A stretch of DNA of 64,000 nt from Gammaproteobacteria bacterium (GTDB lineage Bacteria > Pseudomonadota > Gammaproteobacteria > Xanthomonadales > SZUA-36). Positions 25,922 to 34,074 of the stretch are shown in pieces; position 1 is the first letter of the stretch, and each line of letters starts with the position of its first letter. The notes beneath the pieces were generated by a model that did no database searches, was not told the origin of the DNA, and saw only the letters and a list, made by a program, of their open reading frames with translations. The stretch covers positions 1-64,000 of the forward strand of contig JAUHYP010000006.1 of the NCBI GenBank assembly GCA_030426265.1, given 5' to 3'. A program made the translations under genes and the position numbers.

Positions 25922-26407
25922 TCAGGCAGCGCCGGCCTTGACGACCATGGGCTCGAGCAGGCGCAGGGCGCGCTGGTACACCGGGCGCTTGAAGGCGATC
26001 ACGTTCTCCACCGGGTACCAGAAATCCACCCAGCGGAAGCTGGTGAACTCCGGAGACCCGGACCCGTCGAGCACCACCTGTGACTCGTCCGTCAGCATGC
26101 GGAGCAGGAACCACACCTGCTTCTGCCCGATGCACACGGGGCGGGTGTCGCGCCGCTGGAAGCGTCGCGGCAGACGGTAGCGCAGCCAGCCGGGGGTGGA
26201 GCCGAGCAGTTCGACATGGTGAGGTTGGAGTCCGGTCTCCTCCTCGAGTTCCCGGTACATGGCCTCCTCCGGTGTTTCGTCGGAACGCATGCCGCCCTGG
26301 GGAAACTGCCAGCCGTCGTTGTTGCAGCGCTCCGCCCAGAACACCTTGCCCTGGTGGTTGACGATGACGATCGCGACGTTCGGCCGGTAGCCGTCCGGAT
26401 CGATCAC
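25922..26407 (-). CDS. rppH: RNA pyrophosphohydrolase
   Basis: Nudix hydrolase that removes pyrophosphate from mRNA 5' ends to trigger RNase E decay. The Nudix box is [23 protein letters not shown], and the family start is recognisable as [17 protein letters not shown] chose the GTG that makes the start [11 protein letters not shown] as in E. coli, with GGGGG five bases before; a second in-frame GTG six bases upstream is equally possible. The product is 161 aa. The C-terminal [20 protein letters not shown] is typical. Confidence 0.95.
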   Translation of the reverse strand: MIDPDGYRPNVAIVIVNHQGKVFWAERCNNDGWQFPQGGMRSDETPEEAMYRELEEETGLQPHHVELLGSTPGWLRYRLPRRFQRRDTRPVCIGQKQVWFLLRMLTDESQVVLDGSGSPEFTSFRWVDFWYPVENVIAFKRPVYQRALRLLEPMVVKAGAA

Positions 26408-26578
26408 GGCCACCCCCAGGCGCGTACGCGGCCCCTGCGGAACGGGTGTCGGGAGGCCACTGAAAATGTGGCGAGGCGCTTTATTGGTCGATTTTTTGCC
26501 ATGTGGTACTTTGCTGTGCCAACGCGAGGAATGGTAATCAAATCACCTTGCGAAGCCAATCGAGGCCCCGCGATCACC

Positions 26579-27568
26579 ATGCGCCACCCTGCCCCCGGCA
26601 CCCTGCTGGCCCTGCTCGGCCTCCTCTGCATCGCCTGCCTGGTGCTCGCCACGGCCGTGGGTTCGGTGGCCCATTCACCGGCGGAGTGGTGGCAGGCCCT
26701 GACGCACCCGGGAAGCCGCGAGGGTGAACTGCTCTGGCGGCTGCGCATCCCCCGCGCCGCCGCCGCCTTCACCGTGGGGGCCATGCTCGCCGTCTCCGGC
26801 TGCCTGATGCAGGTGTTGCTGCGCAACCCGCTGGCCGATCCCTACATCCTCGGCGTGTCGGGGGGCTCGGCGCTGTTCGCCCTGCTTGGCATGTCGCTGG
26901 GCGTGGCGGTCGCCCTGGTGCCCGTCCTGGCCCTGGCGGGCGCGCTGGTGTCCATCCTGATCGTATTCGGGCTGGCACGCGGCAGCGGGCCCTGGAGCGG
27001 TACCCGACTGCTGCTGACGGGTGTGGTGACGGCCTCGGGCTGGGGCGCCCTGATCAGCCTGGTGCTGGCGACCGGTCCGGACAACAGCCTGCGGGGCATG
27101 CTGTTCTGGCTGATGGGCGACCTCAGCTATGCCCGCCTGCCCGGCTGGTCGCTGGGCGTGCTGGTGCTGGTCTTCGCGGGGGTCATGGCCATGGCGCGCA
27201 GCCTCAACGTGCTCGGCATGGGCGAAACCACGGCGCGCCTGCTGGGTGAGTCCACCCGGCACCTGCTGTGGGGCATCTACTTTCTCGCCTCGCTGCTCAC
27301 GGCCACGGCGGTGTCCGTCGCCGGCAGCATCGGTTTCGTGGGTCTGATCGTCCCGCACCTCATGCGCCTGCTGGTGGGTTCCGACCACCGTGTGCTGGTA
27401 CCGGCCGCCACCCTGTTCGGCGGCGCCTTCCTGGTGCTGAGCGACACCCTGGCGCGCACCGTGATCGCCCCGCGCCAGTTGCCGGTGGGCGTGATCACGG
27501 CCCTGCTGGGCGTGCCGCTGTTCCTGGCCCTGCTGAACCGGGCGCGACTGCGTCCGCAGACGCCGTGA
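26579..27568 (+). CDS. FecCD/BtuC-family ABC transporter permease
   Basis: 329-aa inner-membrane permease for iron-siderophore, haem or cobalamin uptake. Family motifs: RIPRAAAAFTVGAMLAVSGCLMQVLLRNPLADPYILGVSGGSALFA, GNNxRG-like DNSLRGMLFWLMGDL, GETTARLLGES and the C-terminal GFVGLIVPHLMRLLVGSDHRVLVPAATLFGGAFLVLSDTLAR. About ten helices are predicted. The start ATG follows a weak GAGG; upstream ATGs in frame (26501, 26531) lack good sites. The next gene is its ATPase, overlapping by one base. No substrate-binding protein is adjacent. Confidence 0.92.
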   Translation: MRHPAPGTLLALLGLLCIACLVLATAVGSVAHSPAEWWQALTHPGSREGELLWRLRIPRAAAAFTVGAMLAVSGCLMQVLLRNPLADPYILGVSGGSALFALLGMSLGVAVALVPVLALAGALVSILIVFGLARGSGPWSGTRLLLTGVVTASGWGALISLVLATGPDNSLRGMLFWLMGDLSYARLPGWSLGVLVLVFAGVMAMARSLNVLGMGETTARLLGESTRHLLWGIYFLASLLTATAVSVAGSIGFVGLIVPHLMRLLVGSDHRVLVPAATLFGGAFLVLSDTLARTVIAPRQLPVGVITALLGVPLFLALLNRARLRPQTP

Positions 27569-28401
27569 TGCCGGCGCCGGCCGCGACATCGGCGCCCGGC
27601 CGCGTCTTCGCGGCGAAAGGACTGGGTGTGGAGATCGCCGGAAACGTGGTGGCGCGGGACCTGGATCTCGAATTCCGGCCCGGTGAATACTGGGGCATCC
27701 TGGGCCCCAATGGCGTGGGCAAGACCACCCTGTTGCGGCACCTGGCCGGCCTGGCGCCGCCGCGAACCGGAGCCGTGACGCTGGACGACAGGCCCCTGGG
27801 CGCGTGGCCGCGACGCCTGCTGGCGCGACACCTGGGCATGCTGCAGCAACACACGGCCTATGTTTTCGACGCCTCCGTGCTCCAGGTGGCCCTGACGGGG
27901 CGCCATCCCTGGCTGGGGCCCTGGCGTCGCGAGGGTCCGGAAGACTACGCCCTGGCGCGCGCCGCCCTGGCGCGCGTGGACCTGGCGTCCCTGGAGCAGC
28001 GCACCGTCACCAGCCTGTCCGGCGGCGAGGCCCGCCGCCTGGCCTTCGCGGCGCTGCTCGTGCAATCACCGGAGGTCCTGCTCCTGGACGAACCGACCAA
28101 CCACCTGGATTTCCGCCACCAGGTGCGCATCATGCGCGCCATCGGCGACCTCGTGTACCGGGAGGGCCGGGTCGCTCTGGCCGCCTTGCACGACGTGAAC
28201 CTCGCGGCCACGTATTGCAGCCACGTGCTGTTGCTCTTCGGGGATGGGAAATGGGCGGCCGGCAAGGCCACGGAGTGGCTGACCGCCGAGCGGCTGGAGC
28301 AGCTCTACCAGTGCCCCGTCACCTCGGTGGACACGCCCGAAGGCCGTCGCTTTCATCCCGCCTTCGGCGTGGACCCCGACGCGTCCCGCAACGCCTCGTA
28401 G
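27568..28401 (+). CDS. ABC transporter ATP-binding protein (FecE/HmuV/BtuD type)
   Basis: 277-aa ATPase partner of the preceding permease. Walker A is GPNGVGKTT (about 45-53), the Q loop lies in LGMLQQH, the signature is LSGGEARRLAFA, Walker B VLLLDEPTNHLDF, and the switch His ALHDVNLAA. The ATG overlaps the permease stop (TGATG). The C-terminal 49 bases overlap, in opposite orientation, the end of the convergent carrier gene. Substrate is likely an iron chelate, haem or cobalamin, undecided. Confidence 0.93.
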   Translation: MPAPAATSAPGRVFAAKGLGVEIAGNVVARDLDLEFRPGEYWGILGPNGVGKTTLLRHLAGLAPPRTGAVTLDDRPLGAWPRRLLARHLGMLQQHTAYVFDASVLQVALTGRHPWLGPWRREGPEDYALARAALARVDLASLEQRTVTSLSGGEARRLAFAALLVQSPEVLLLDEPTNHLDFRHQVRIMRAIGDLVYREGRVALAALHDVNLAATYCSHVLLLFGDGKWAAGKATEWLTAERLEQLYQCPVTSVDTPEGRRFHPAFGVDPDASRNAS

Positions 28402-29627
28402 CGGCGGCCCAGTTTCCAGACGCCAAAACCCCATGCGGCCATGATCGGCAGGTAGAACAGGGCCGCCTGCTGCAGGCCCAGGCCCAGGGTCATCCAGCCC
28501 TTGAACACCCAGCTGGCCGCCACGTCGCTGCCACGGTAGACCACCGTGTCGATGAAGTTCTTGCTCTTGTACTTGGTTTCGCGGTCGACCACGGTGAAGA
28601 GCATTTCCTTCACCGGTCCCAGCAGGCCGTAGTTCATGGCGCGTTGCGCCACCTGTACGGCTGCGAACAGCACCAGGCCCAGGGAGCTGCCCAGCAGGGT
28701 GAAGCCGGCGGCGAGGACCAGCGGCGGCAGGATCGCCGTCTTCGGCATGCCCAGCCAGCTGAGCAAGCGCGAAGTGAGAATGAACTGGAACGTGAAGGCC
28801 AGCACCTGCACCACGAGGTCGACGTAACTGAAGAACACGGTCCGTTCCACCTGGTCCATGCCCGCCTCGTTCACCAGCACGGCCAGTCCGTTGTACAGGA
28901 AGGTGGATGTCATGTTGTGGGTCAGCATCATCAAACAGATGAGCAGCAGGTAGGGCGAGCGAAACACCTCGCGCGCGCCTTCCCAGACGCTGCCCCCGAT
29001 CAGCGCCTCGCCGCTGCCCGCGGTGCGCCGGCGTTCACGGCGGCCGAGCGCGATGGCCAGTCCCGTCGCCACCAGCAGGCAGGCCGTGGCCATCACCATC
29101 ACGCCGCTCACCCCGATGACGCCCACGGTCTTCGCCGTGGCCAGCGGGCCCAGGATGGCGCCGATGGACCCGCCGGCCATGATGCTGGGGAACAGGCGCT
29201 GCGCCTGGCCCGGGGCGAAGATGTCCGCCATGAAGCTCCAGAACACGGACACCACGAACAGGTTGAACACGCTCAGCCACACATAGAACACCAGTTGCAC
29301 CGGCTGCGGCGCCGGGCCGCCGGAAAACGCCCAGGCGAAAGCGACCAGCTGCACGATGAAGAACAGGTAGGACAGGGGAACGAACACGCCACGGCGGAAG
29401 CGGGCCACCAGGAAGCCGAACACCGGGACGATGGCCAGCATCGTCAGGAAAGTGGCCGTGTAGAGCAGGTGCAACAGTTCGCTGAAGTTGGAAGCGACCA
29501 GGCCACGGATGGGCCGCAACATGAAGTAGCCGCCCAGCAGGAAAAAGAAGTACACGAAAGCCAGTGCGAATCGCGGCCATTCACCCGGGTGGACCCGCAG
29601 CAGCCAGGCCGCAAGACGGCTGCTCAA
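28353..29627 (-). CDS. ATP/ADP-antiporter-like (NTP/NDP exchange) MFS carrier
   Basis: 424-aa, about 11-12-helix membrane protein. The start region PGEWPRFALAFVYFFFLLGGYFMLRPIRG and the sequence style (MADIFAPGQAQRLFPSIMAGGSIGAILGP, FIDTVVYRGSDVAASW) match bacterial proteins annotated as NTP/NDP exchange transporters of the AAA carrier group, distinct from drug-type MFS. Substrate unproven. The start is TTG, overlapping the adaptor stop (TTGA). It is third in an operon with an RND pump, and its 3' end overlaps the convergent ABC ATPase gene by 49 nt. Confidence 0.8.
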   Translation of the reverse strand: MSSRLAAWLLRVHPGEWPRFALAFVYFFFLLGGYFMLRPIRGLVASNFSELLHLLYTATFLTMLAIVPVFGFLVARFRRGVFVPLSYLFFIVQLVAFAWAFSGGPAPQPVQLVFYVWLSVFNLFVVSVFWSFMADIFAPGQAQRLFPSIMAGGSIGAILGPLATAKTVGVIGVSGVMVMATACLLVATGLAIALGRRERRRTAGSGEALIGGSVWEGAREVFRSPYLLLICLMMLTHNMTSTFLYNGLAVLVNEAGMDQVERTVFFSYVDLVVQVLAFTFQFILTSRLLSWLGMPKTAILPPLVLAAGFTLLGSSLGLVLFAAVQVAQRAMNYGLLGPVKEMLFTVVDRETKYKSKNFIDTVVYRGSDVAASWVFKGWMTLGLGLQQAALFYLPIMAAWGFGVWKLGRRYEALRDASGSTPKAG

Positions 29628-30667
29628 CCGCCCTGCACCGTGACGGGCTGGCCGGGTTGGATGCGCTCGTTGCCGCGCACGATCACCGTGTCGCCGGGGG
29701 TGATCGGGCCGCGCACCTCGATGTGGTCGCCGGCGCCCACGCCCGTGGTGACGTTGACCTGCTGCGCCAGGTTGTTGCCGTCGACGAGGTAGACGGTGAT
29801 GCCCTCGGGCCGCAGCACCAGCGCGTCCCGCGGTACGGCGAGCACTTCGCGCACTTCGTCCATGGGCACCGCCACGCGCAGGGTCTGCCCCACGGGAAAC
29901 AGGCCGGGCACCAGGTCGAGCCGGAGCTCGAACTGGTGCGTGTTCTCGTCTCCGACGGCGACCACGGTACGCACCACGCCCTCGGCCCGGTCACCCAGGC
30001 CCTCCAATTCCAGCCGCTGGCCCCGCTTCACGTAGCGGTAGTAGGCCAGCGGCGCGCGGGCGATGACCTCCAGGTGCTGCTGGTCCACGAGGCGGACGAT
30101 GTTGGCCCCGTCCGTGGCGCGCTCGCCCGGCATCATGAGCCGCTCCACGACCACGCCGGGAAAGGGCGCGCGCAGCACGGTTCGGGCCAGCTGGTCTTCG
30201 TTCTGGGCCAGCCTGGACCGGGCCACCTGCAGCTCGCCGCGGGCCACGTCGCGGTCCGAGCGGATCTGCTCCAGCTGGGTGGCGGCCGCCAGGTTCGATT
30301 CGGCGAGCCGTACGTAGCGCTGCTCCTCCTTGTCCAGGAACTCCACCCGGGCGCGCGCGCGGGAGACCTCGGCCACCAGTTCTTCGTGGCGCAGTTTCAG
30401 TTGGGTGTCCTCGATGCGGGCGACGGGGTCGCCGATGGCGACTTCCGTGCCGACATCCGCCACCTCGACCAGGCGGCCTTCGACCTCGGCCGCCAGGCGC
30501 GCGTCGTTGCGGCTGATCACCGTTCCGGGCACCAGCGTCACCGGCGCCAGCGACTGGAGGCTGGCCGTTGCCACCCGCACCAGCGCGGGCGGCATGCCGC
30601 TCTCCTGGGCCATGGCGACGGTGGGCAGGGCGAGCAGCCCCGCCAGGAGGAAGGTTCGAATGCTCAT
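29624..30667 (-). CDS. RND periplasmic adaptor (membrane fusion protein)
   Basis: 347-aa adaptor linking an RND pump to an outer-membrane channel. Signal peptide MSIRTFLLAGLLALPTVAMA. The lipoyl-like half motifs DARLAAEVEGRLVEVADVGTEV and VLRAPFPGVVVERLMMPGE flank an alpha-hairpin (about 90-160). Beta-barrel and membrane-proximal domains follow. The signal peptide has no lipobox Cys. It begins 12 nt after the pump gene. No outer-membrane factor is encoded nearby. Confidence 0.92.
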   Translation of the reverse strand: MSIRTFLLAGLLALPTVAMAQESGMPPALVRVATASLQSLAPVTLVPGTVISRNDARLAAEVEGRLVEVADVGTEVAIGDPVARIEDTQLKLRHEELVAEVSRARARVEFLDKEEQRYVRLAESNLAAATQLEQIRSDRDVARGELQVARSRLAQNEDQLARTVLRAPFPGVVVERLMMPGERATDGANIVRLVDQQHLEVIARAPLAYYRYVKRGQRLELEGLGDRAEGVVRTVVAVGDENTHQFELRLDLVPGLFPVGQTLRVAVPMDEVREVLAVPRDALVLRPEGITVYLVDGNNLAQQVNVTTGVGAGDHIEVRGPITPGDTVIVRGNERIQPGQPVTVQGG

Positions 30668-30679
30668 CGGGAAACTATC

Positions 30680-33600
30680 TCACACGGGTTCGGGAACTGC
30701 ACCGGGCGCTTCGGACGCCGATTCGTTCATGCGCAGCAGGCTGGGCAGGAGCAGCAGCGTGAACAGCGTGCTGACCAGCATGCCGCCCACGATCACCGCG
30801 GCCATGCCACGGTAGAGCTCGGAGCCGGAGCCGGGCACCAGCATCAGCGGCAGCATGCCGAAAATGCTGGTCGTGGTGCTCATCAGGATGGGTCGCAGGC
30901 GCAGGCGCACGGCACTTTCCACCGCTTCCCGGCGGCTCAGGCCTTCGCGCTCGGCGTCGCGCGCGCGGTACACCAGCAGGATGGCGTTGTTCACCACCAG
31001 GCCCAGCAGGATCACGAACCCGATCATGGTGAGCAGGTCCATCTGCTGCCCCCCGCTGCCGGCGAGGGCGAAATCCATCAGGCGCAGGCAGAGGATCCCG
31101 CCGACCGTCGCCATCGGCAGGGTCAGGACCACCAGCAGGGAATCGGTGAAGGAACGGAACAGGGCCGAGATCAGCAGGTAGAGGATCACCACGGCCAGCG
31201 CGAAGCTGCCCGACATGCTCTCCAGGGCTTCGTCCAGGGCCTGGGCGGTGCCGCTGAGCTTGATCGTCCCGTCGACCGGCAGCAGGTCCTGCACCACCGG
31301 CAATACCTCTGCGCGCACGACGTCCAGGGCCTCCTCGATGGCCATGTCGCCCGGGGGCTGGATCTGCAGGGTCAGGGTGCGGCGGCGGTCGACGCGGCGG
31401 ATCTGGGACGGTCCCGCCGTGCGTTCCACGCGGGCCAGTTCGGACAGGGCCTGGATCTCGCCCGAGGCCGTCGCCAGGGGAATCGCCGCCAGCTGTTCCG
31501 GCGTCTCCCAGCCCTCGGCCCTGAGCACCACGTTGTAGCGGCGGTTGCCGTCGAAGTACTCGCCCATGAAGGCGCCGTCGCCCAGCGCTCTCACGACCGT
31601 GGCCATGCGGGAGCGGTTCCAGCCCACCTCGGCGATGCGCCGGTCGTCCGGGACGAGCCGCAGTTCAGGCTCGGCCAGCTCCAGTCCCGGCGAGGGCTGC
31701 ACGCTGGCCCCGGGCAGGGCCTGCATGACGGCGAAGAACCCGGCGCGCCCCGCGGCGAGCAGGGACTCGAAGGACTCGGCCTGCAGATCCAGGTTGATCT
31801 GCCGGCCGCCCCGGTCGCCATTGAACAACGGGGCGCGGGACGCGAAGCCGAAGGTGTCCGGAAAGCCCTGCAGGATCTCCGTATTGAAGATCTGCACCAC
31901 CTCGTCCACCGTGCCCGGGTCGGCGGCGCGGCCGCCGATGAAGGTGCCGAAGCTCGGGTCGGAGCCCATGTAGTAGTTGTCGATGAGCGGGCCTTTCTCC
32001 CCCGTGAGATGGGGTCGCAGGCGATTGTCGATCACGTCCATGATCTCGGCCTCGCCGGTGTCCACGCCCAGGCCTGGCGGGGCCACCAGGAAGCCCATGA
32101 TCCAGTTCTGACGACCCTCCGGCAGGTAGTCGGCCGGTGGCACCAGCAGCAGGGCCAGGGCCAGCGGGACGGCCGTGAGACCCGCCACCCAGCTCCAGCG
32201 CTTTCTCGGGGTGTCGGTCCAGCTCATGATGTGGTCCGTGGCCCAGCGCCACCAGTGGCTGTGCAGGTCCTCGATGCCGGCCCCGCGGATCCAGTTGGCC
32301 GCCGCCGCGGGCAGCACGGTCACGGCCACGACCAGGGATGCGACCACCGCCGCGGAAATGGTGATGGCCAGGTCCGCGAACAGCTGGCCGGCCTCGTCCT
32401 CCAGGAACACCACGGGCATGAAAATGGCCACGGTGGTGGCCGTGGAAGCGAGCAACGCGCCCCAGACCTGCGCCGTGCCCCGGGCCGAGGCTTCGTCGCC
32501 GTCGCGGCCCTGCTCGCGTTGCCTGAAGATGTTCTCCAGCACCACGATGGCCGCGTCCAGCACCATCCCTGTGGCGAAGGCCAGGCCCGCCAGGGAGATG
32601 ATGTTGATCGTGCGCCCCGTGACGTACATGACCAGGAAGGACATGAGCAGGCAGAGCGGGATGGACAGGGCCACGATCAGCGTGGCGCGGAAGCGTCGCA
32701 GAAACCACCACAGAACCACGATGGCGAGCCCCATACCGAGCAGGAGGTTGTTGCGCACCATGCGGATGGACGCCTCGATGTACTCGGACTGGTCGAAGCC
32801 CATGAGCAGTTCCAGGCCCGCGCGCTTGAGTGTCCCGGCACGCATCTCGTCGGATGCTTCGCGGATGCCGTCGAGCACGTCCAGGACGTTGGCCCCGGAC
32901 TCGGGCGAAATGCCCATGCCGATGGCCGGGCCGCCGTTGAGGTGCAGCTTGGTGGTGGCGTCCACCATGGTCATTTCGATGCGCGCGATGTCACGCAGCT
33001 TCACCGGGCGGCCGTCGCGCCAGGCCAGGACCAGGTCGCCCAGCGAATCGACCTCGTACTTGCCCGAGAACCGAACGGTGTACATGCGCCGCCCCACTTC
33101 GGTGTTGCCGGCGCTGACGTCCTCGTTCGTGCCCAGCTCGCCCGGGATGCTGGTCAGGTCCAGGCCCAGGCCGGCGGCCTTGTAGGGGTCGAAGGTGATG
33201 CGCACCTCGTGGGTGCGGCCGCCGAAGGCGAACACCGTGGACACGCCGGGCACGCGCTCGAAACGCGTGATCACGTTGTCCTCGACGAAATCCTGGTAGC
33301 TGGCGATGTCGGCGTCGTTGCCCTCGGCCGTGGTGAGCTGGAACCAGGCCACGACGCGGTCGAAATCCTGGCCGCCGAGGTAGATCGCGGGCTCGTCCGC
33401 ATCCACCGGGTAGCGCGGCACCTGGTTGAGCCGGTTCATGACCTCGATCAGCGCCCGGTTCATGTCGTGGCCGACCACGAACTCCAGCGTGACGTTCGCG
33501 GAGCCGTAGCTGGCCTGTGACGACATGCGCACCAGCCCCGGGGTCGAACGCAGGACGTTTTCCTGCAACTCGATGATGTCGGACTCCACTTCCGCCGGCG

Positions 33601-33763
33601 CGGAGGCCCGCCAGCTGGTGAAGATCACGATCTCGGGCCGGGAGATCTCCGGCGTCATCTCGATCGGCAGGCGGTTCATGCCGATGAGGCCGAAAATCGT
33701 CACGAGGATGGCGCCCACGGCCACAGCCACGGGATTGCCCAGCGACAGGCGGGTCAGGGTCAT
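30680..33763 (-). CDS. RND efflux transporter permease (HAE1/AcrB-like)
   Basis: 1027-aa proton-driven inner-membrane pump with twelve helices and two large periplasmic loops. The start MTLTRLSLGNPVAVAVGAILVTI is set by AGGAGG six bases before the ATG; a longer frame upstream is not credible. The TM4 region reads GMVLDAAIVVLENIF: the first Asp of the usual DD relay is present but the second is Ala, seen in some HAE subgroups. The C-terminal half contains GFVILLGLVVNNAILLV and LRLRPILMSTTTSIFGMLPL. It is first in an operon with its adaptor and an antiporter-like carrier. Confidence 0.94.
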   Translation of the reverse strand: MTLTRLSLGNPVAVAVGAILVTIFGLIGMNRLPIEMTPEISRPEIVIFTSWRASAPAEVESDIIELQENVLRSTPGLVRMSSQASYGSANVTLEFVVGHDMNRALIEVMNRLNQVPRYPVDADEPAIYLGGQDFDRVVAWFQLTTAEGNDADIASYQDFVEDNVITRFERVPGVSTVFAFGGRTHEVRITFDPYKAAGLGLDLTSIPGELGTNEDVSAGNTEVGRRMYTVRFSGKYEVDSLGDLVLAWRDGRPVKLRDIARIEMTMVDATTKLHLNGGPAIGMGISPESGANVLDVLDGIREASDEMRAGTLKRAGLELLMGFDQSEYIEASIRMVRNNLLLGMGLAIVVLWWFLRRFRATLIVALSIPLCLLMSFLVMYVTGRTINIISLAGLAFATGMVLDAAIVVLENIFRQREQGRDGDEASARGTAQVWGALLASTATTVAIFMPVVFLEDEAGQLFADLAITISAAVVASLVVAVTVLPAAAANWIRGAGIEDLHSHWWRWATDHIMSWTDTPRKRWSWVAGLTAVPLALALLLVPPADYLPEGRQNWIMGFLVAPPGLGVDTGEAEIMDVIDNRLRPHLTGEKGPLIDNYYMGSDPSFGTFIGGRAADPGTVDEVVQIFNTEILQGFPDTFGFASRAPLFNGDRGGRQINLDLQAESFESLLAAGRAGFFAVMQALPGASVQPSPGLELAEPELRLVPDDRRIAEVGWNRSRMATVVRALGDGAFMGEYFDGNRRYNVVLRAEGWETPEQLAAIPLATASGEIQALSELARVERTAGPSQIRRVDRRRTLTLQIQPPGDMAIEEALDVVRAEVLPVVQDLLPVDGTIKLSGTAQALDEALESMSGSFALAVVILYLLISALFRSFTDSLLVVLTLPMATVGGILCLRLMDFALAGSGGQQMDLLTMIGFVILLGLVVNNAILLVYRARDAEREGLSRREAVESAVRLRLRPILMSTTTSIFGMLPLMLVPGSGSELYRGMAAVIVGGMLVSTLFTLLLLPSLLRMNESASEAPGAVPEPV

Positions 33764-33862
33764 GTGGGCCTCCTTTGACGCATGCCGGCTCCGGTACGAA
33801 GGGATGCGGCATGGGACGAAGGGCCGGCGCGGAAAACCCTGTCCGCCCGGCCCTGGTTCATC

Positions 33863-33868
33863 ATTGTA
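33863..33868 (-). promoter_or_regulatory. Possible -10 box upstream of the RND operon
   Basis: On the minus strand TACAAT (5 of 6 to TATAAT) lies about 100 nt before the RND start; no good -35 is seen at 16-18 bp. The surrounding gap 33764-34074 (about 310 bp) between the divergent RND and GMC genes shows no gene. Confidence 0.3.
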
Positions 33869-34013
33869 GCAGCGCACACGGCGACCGCGACGGACGCGCG
33901 GTGTGCCGACTGGACGGGCGGGACCAGCGGACGGGCAGGCGCAGGCGCCGGGGTCGCCGGTCGAACCGGCCACCGCCCGGCGGGACGGTGAATCGGGTCG
34001 TGGACACGAAGCC

Positions 34014-34041
34014 TTGCGCTGTCGTCACCAGCGGCTATCAT
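34014..34041 (+). promoter_or_regulatory. Candidate promoter of the GMC oxidoreductase gene
   Basis: TTGCGC at 34014-34019 and TATCAT at 34036-34041 are 16 bp apart, ending 33 nt before the TTG start at 34075. This arrangement argues against longer in-frame starts upstream. Confidence 0.4.
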
Positions 34042-34074
34042 GCGCTCGCCACCGCGAAAAACCACAGCCATTCC

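Noticed and set aside
26414-26578. Cobalamin-riboswitch-like bases before the FecCD permease
   Set aside because: GCCACTG and a nearby GCCCCTGC-like segment resemble parts of the B12 riboswitch, but the 5' GGGAA...GGT core and the 3' B12 box are missing, and the 5' side is rppH coding sequence. An Infernal search with RF00174 would settle it.
33764-33973. 70-residue N-terminal extension of the RND pump
   Set aside because: AGGAGG directly precedes the ATG at 33763 and the extension has no pump-like sequence.
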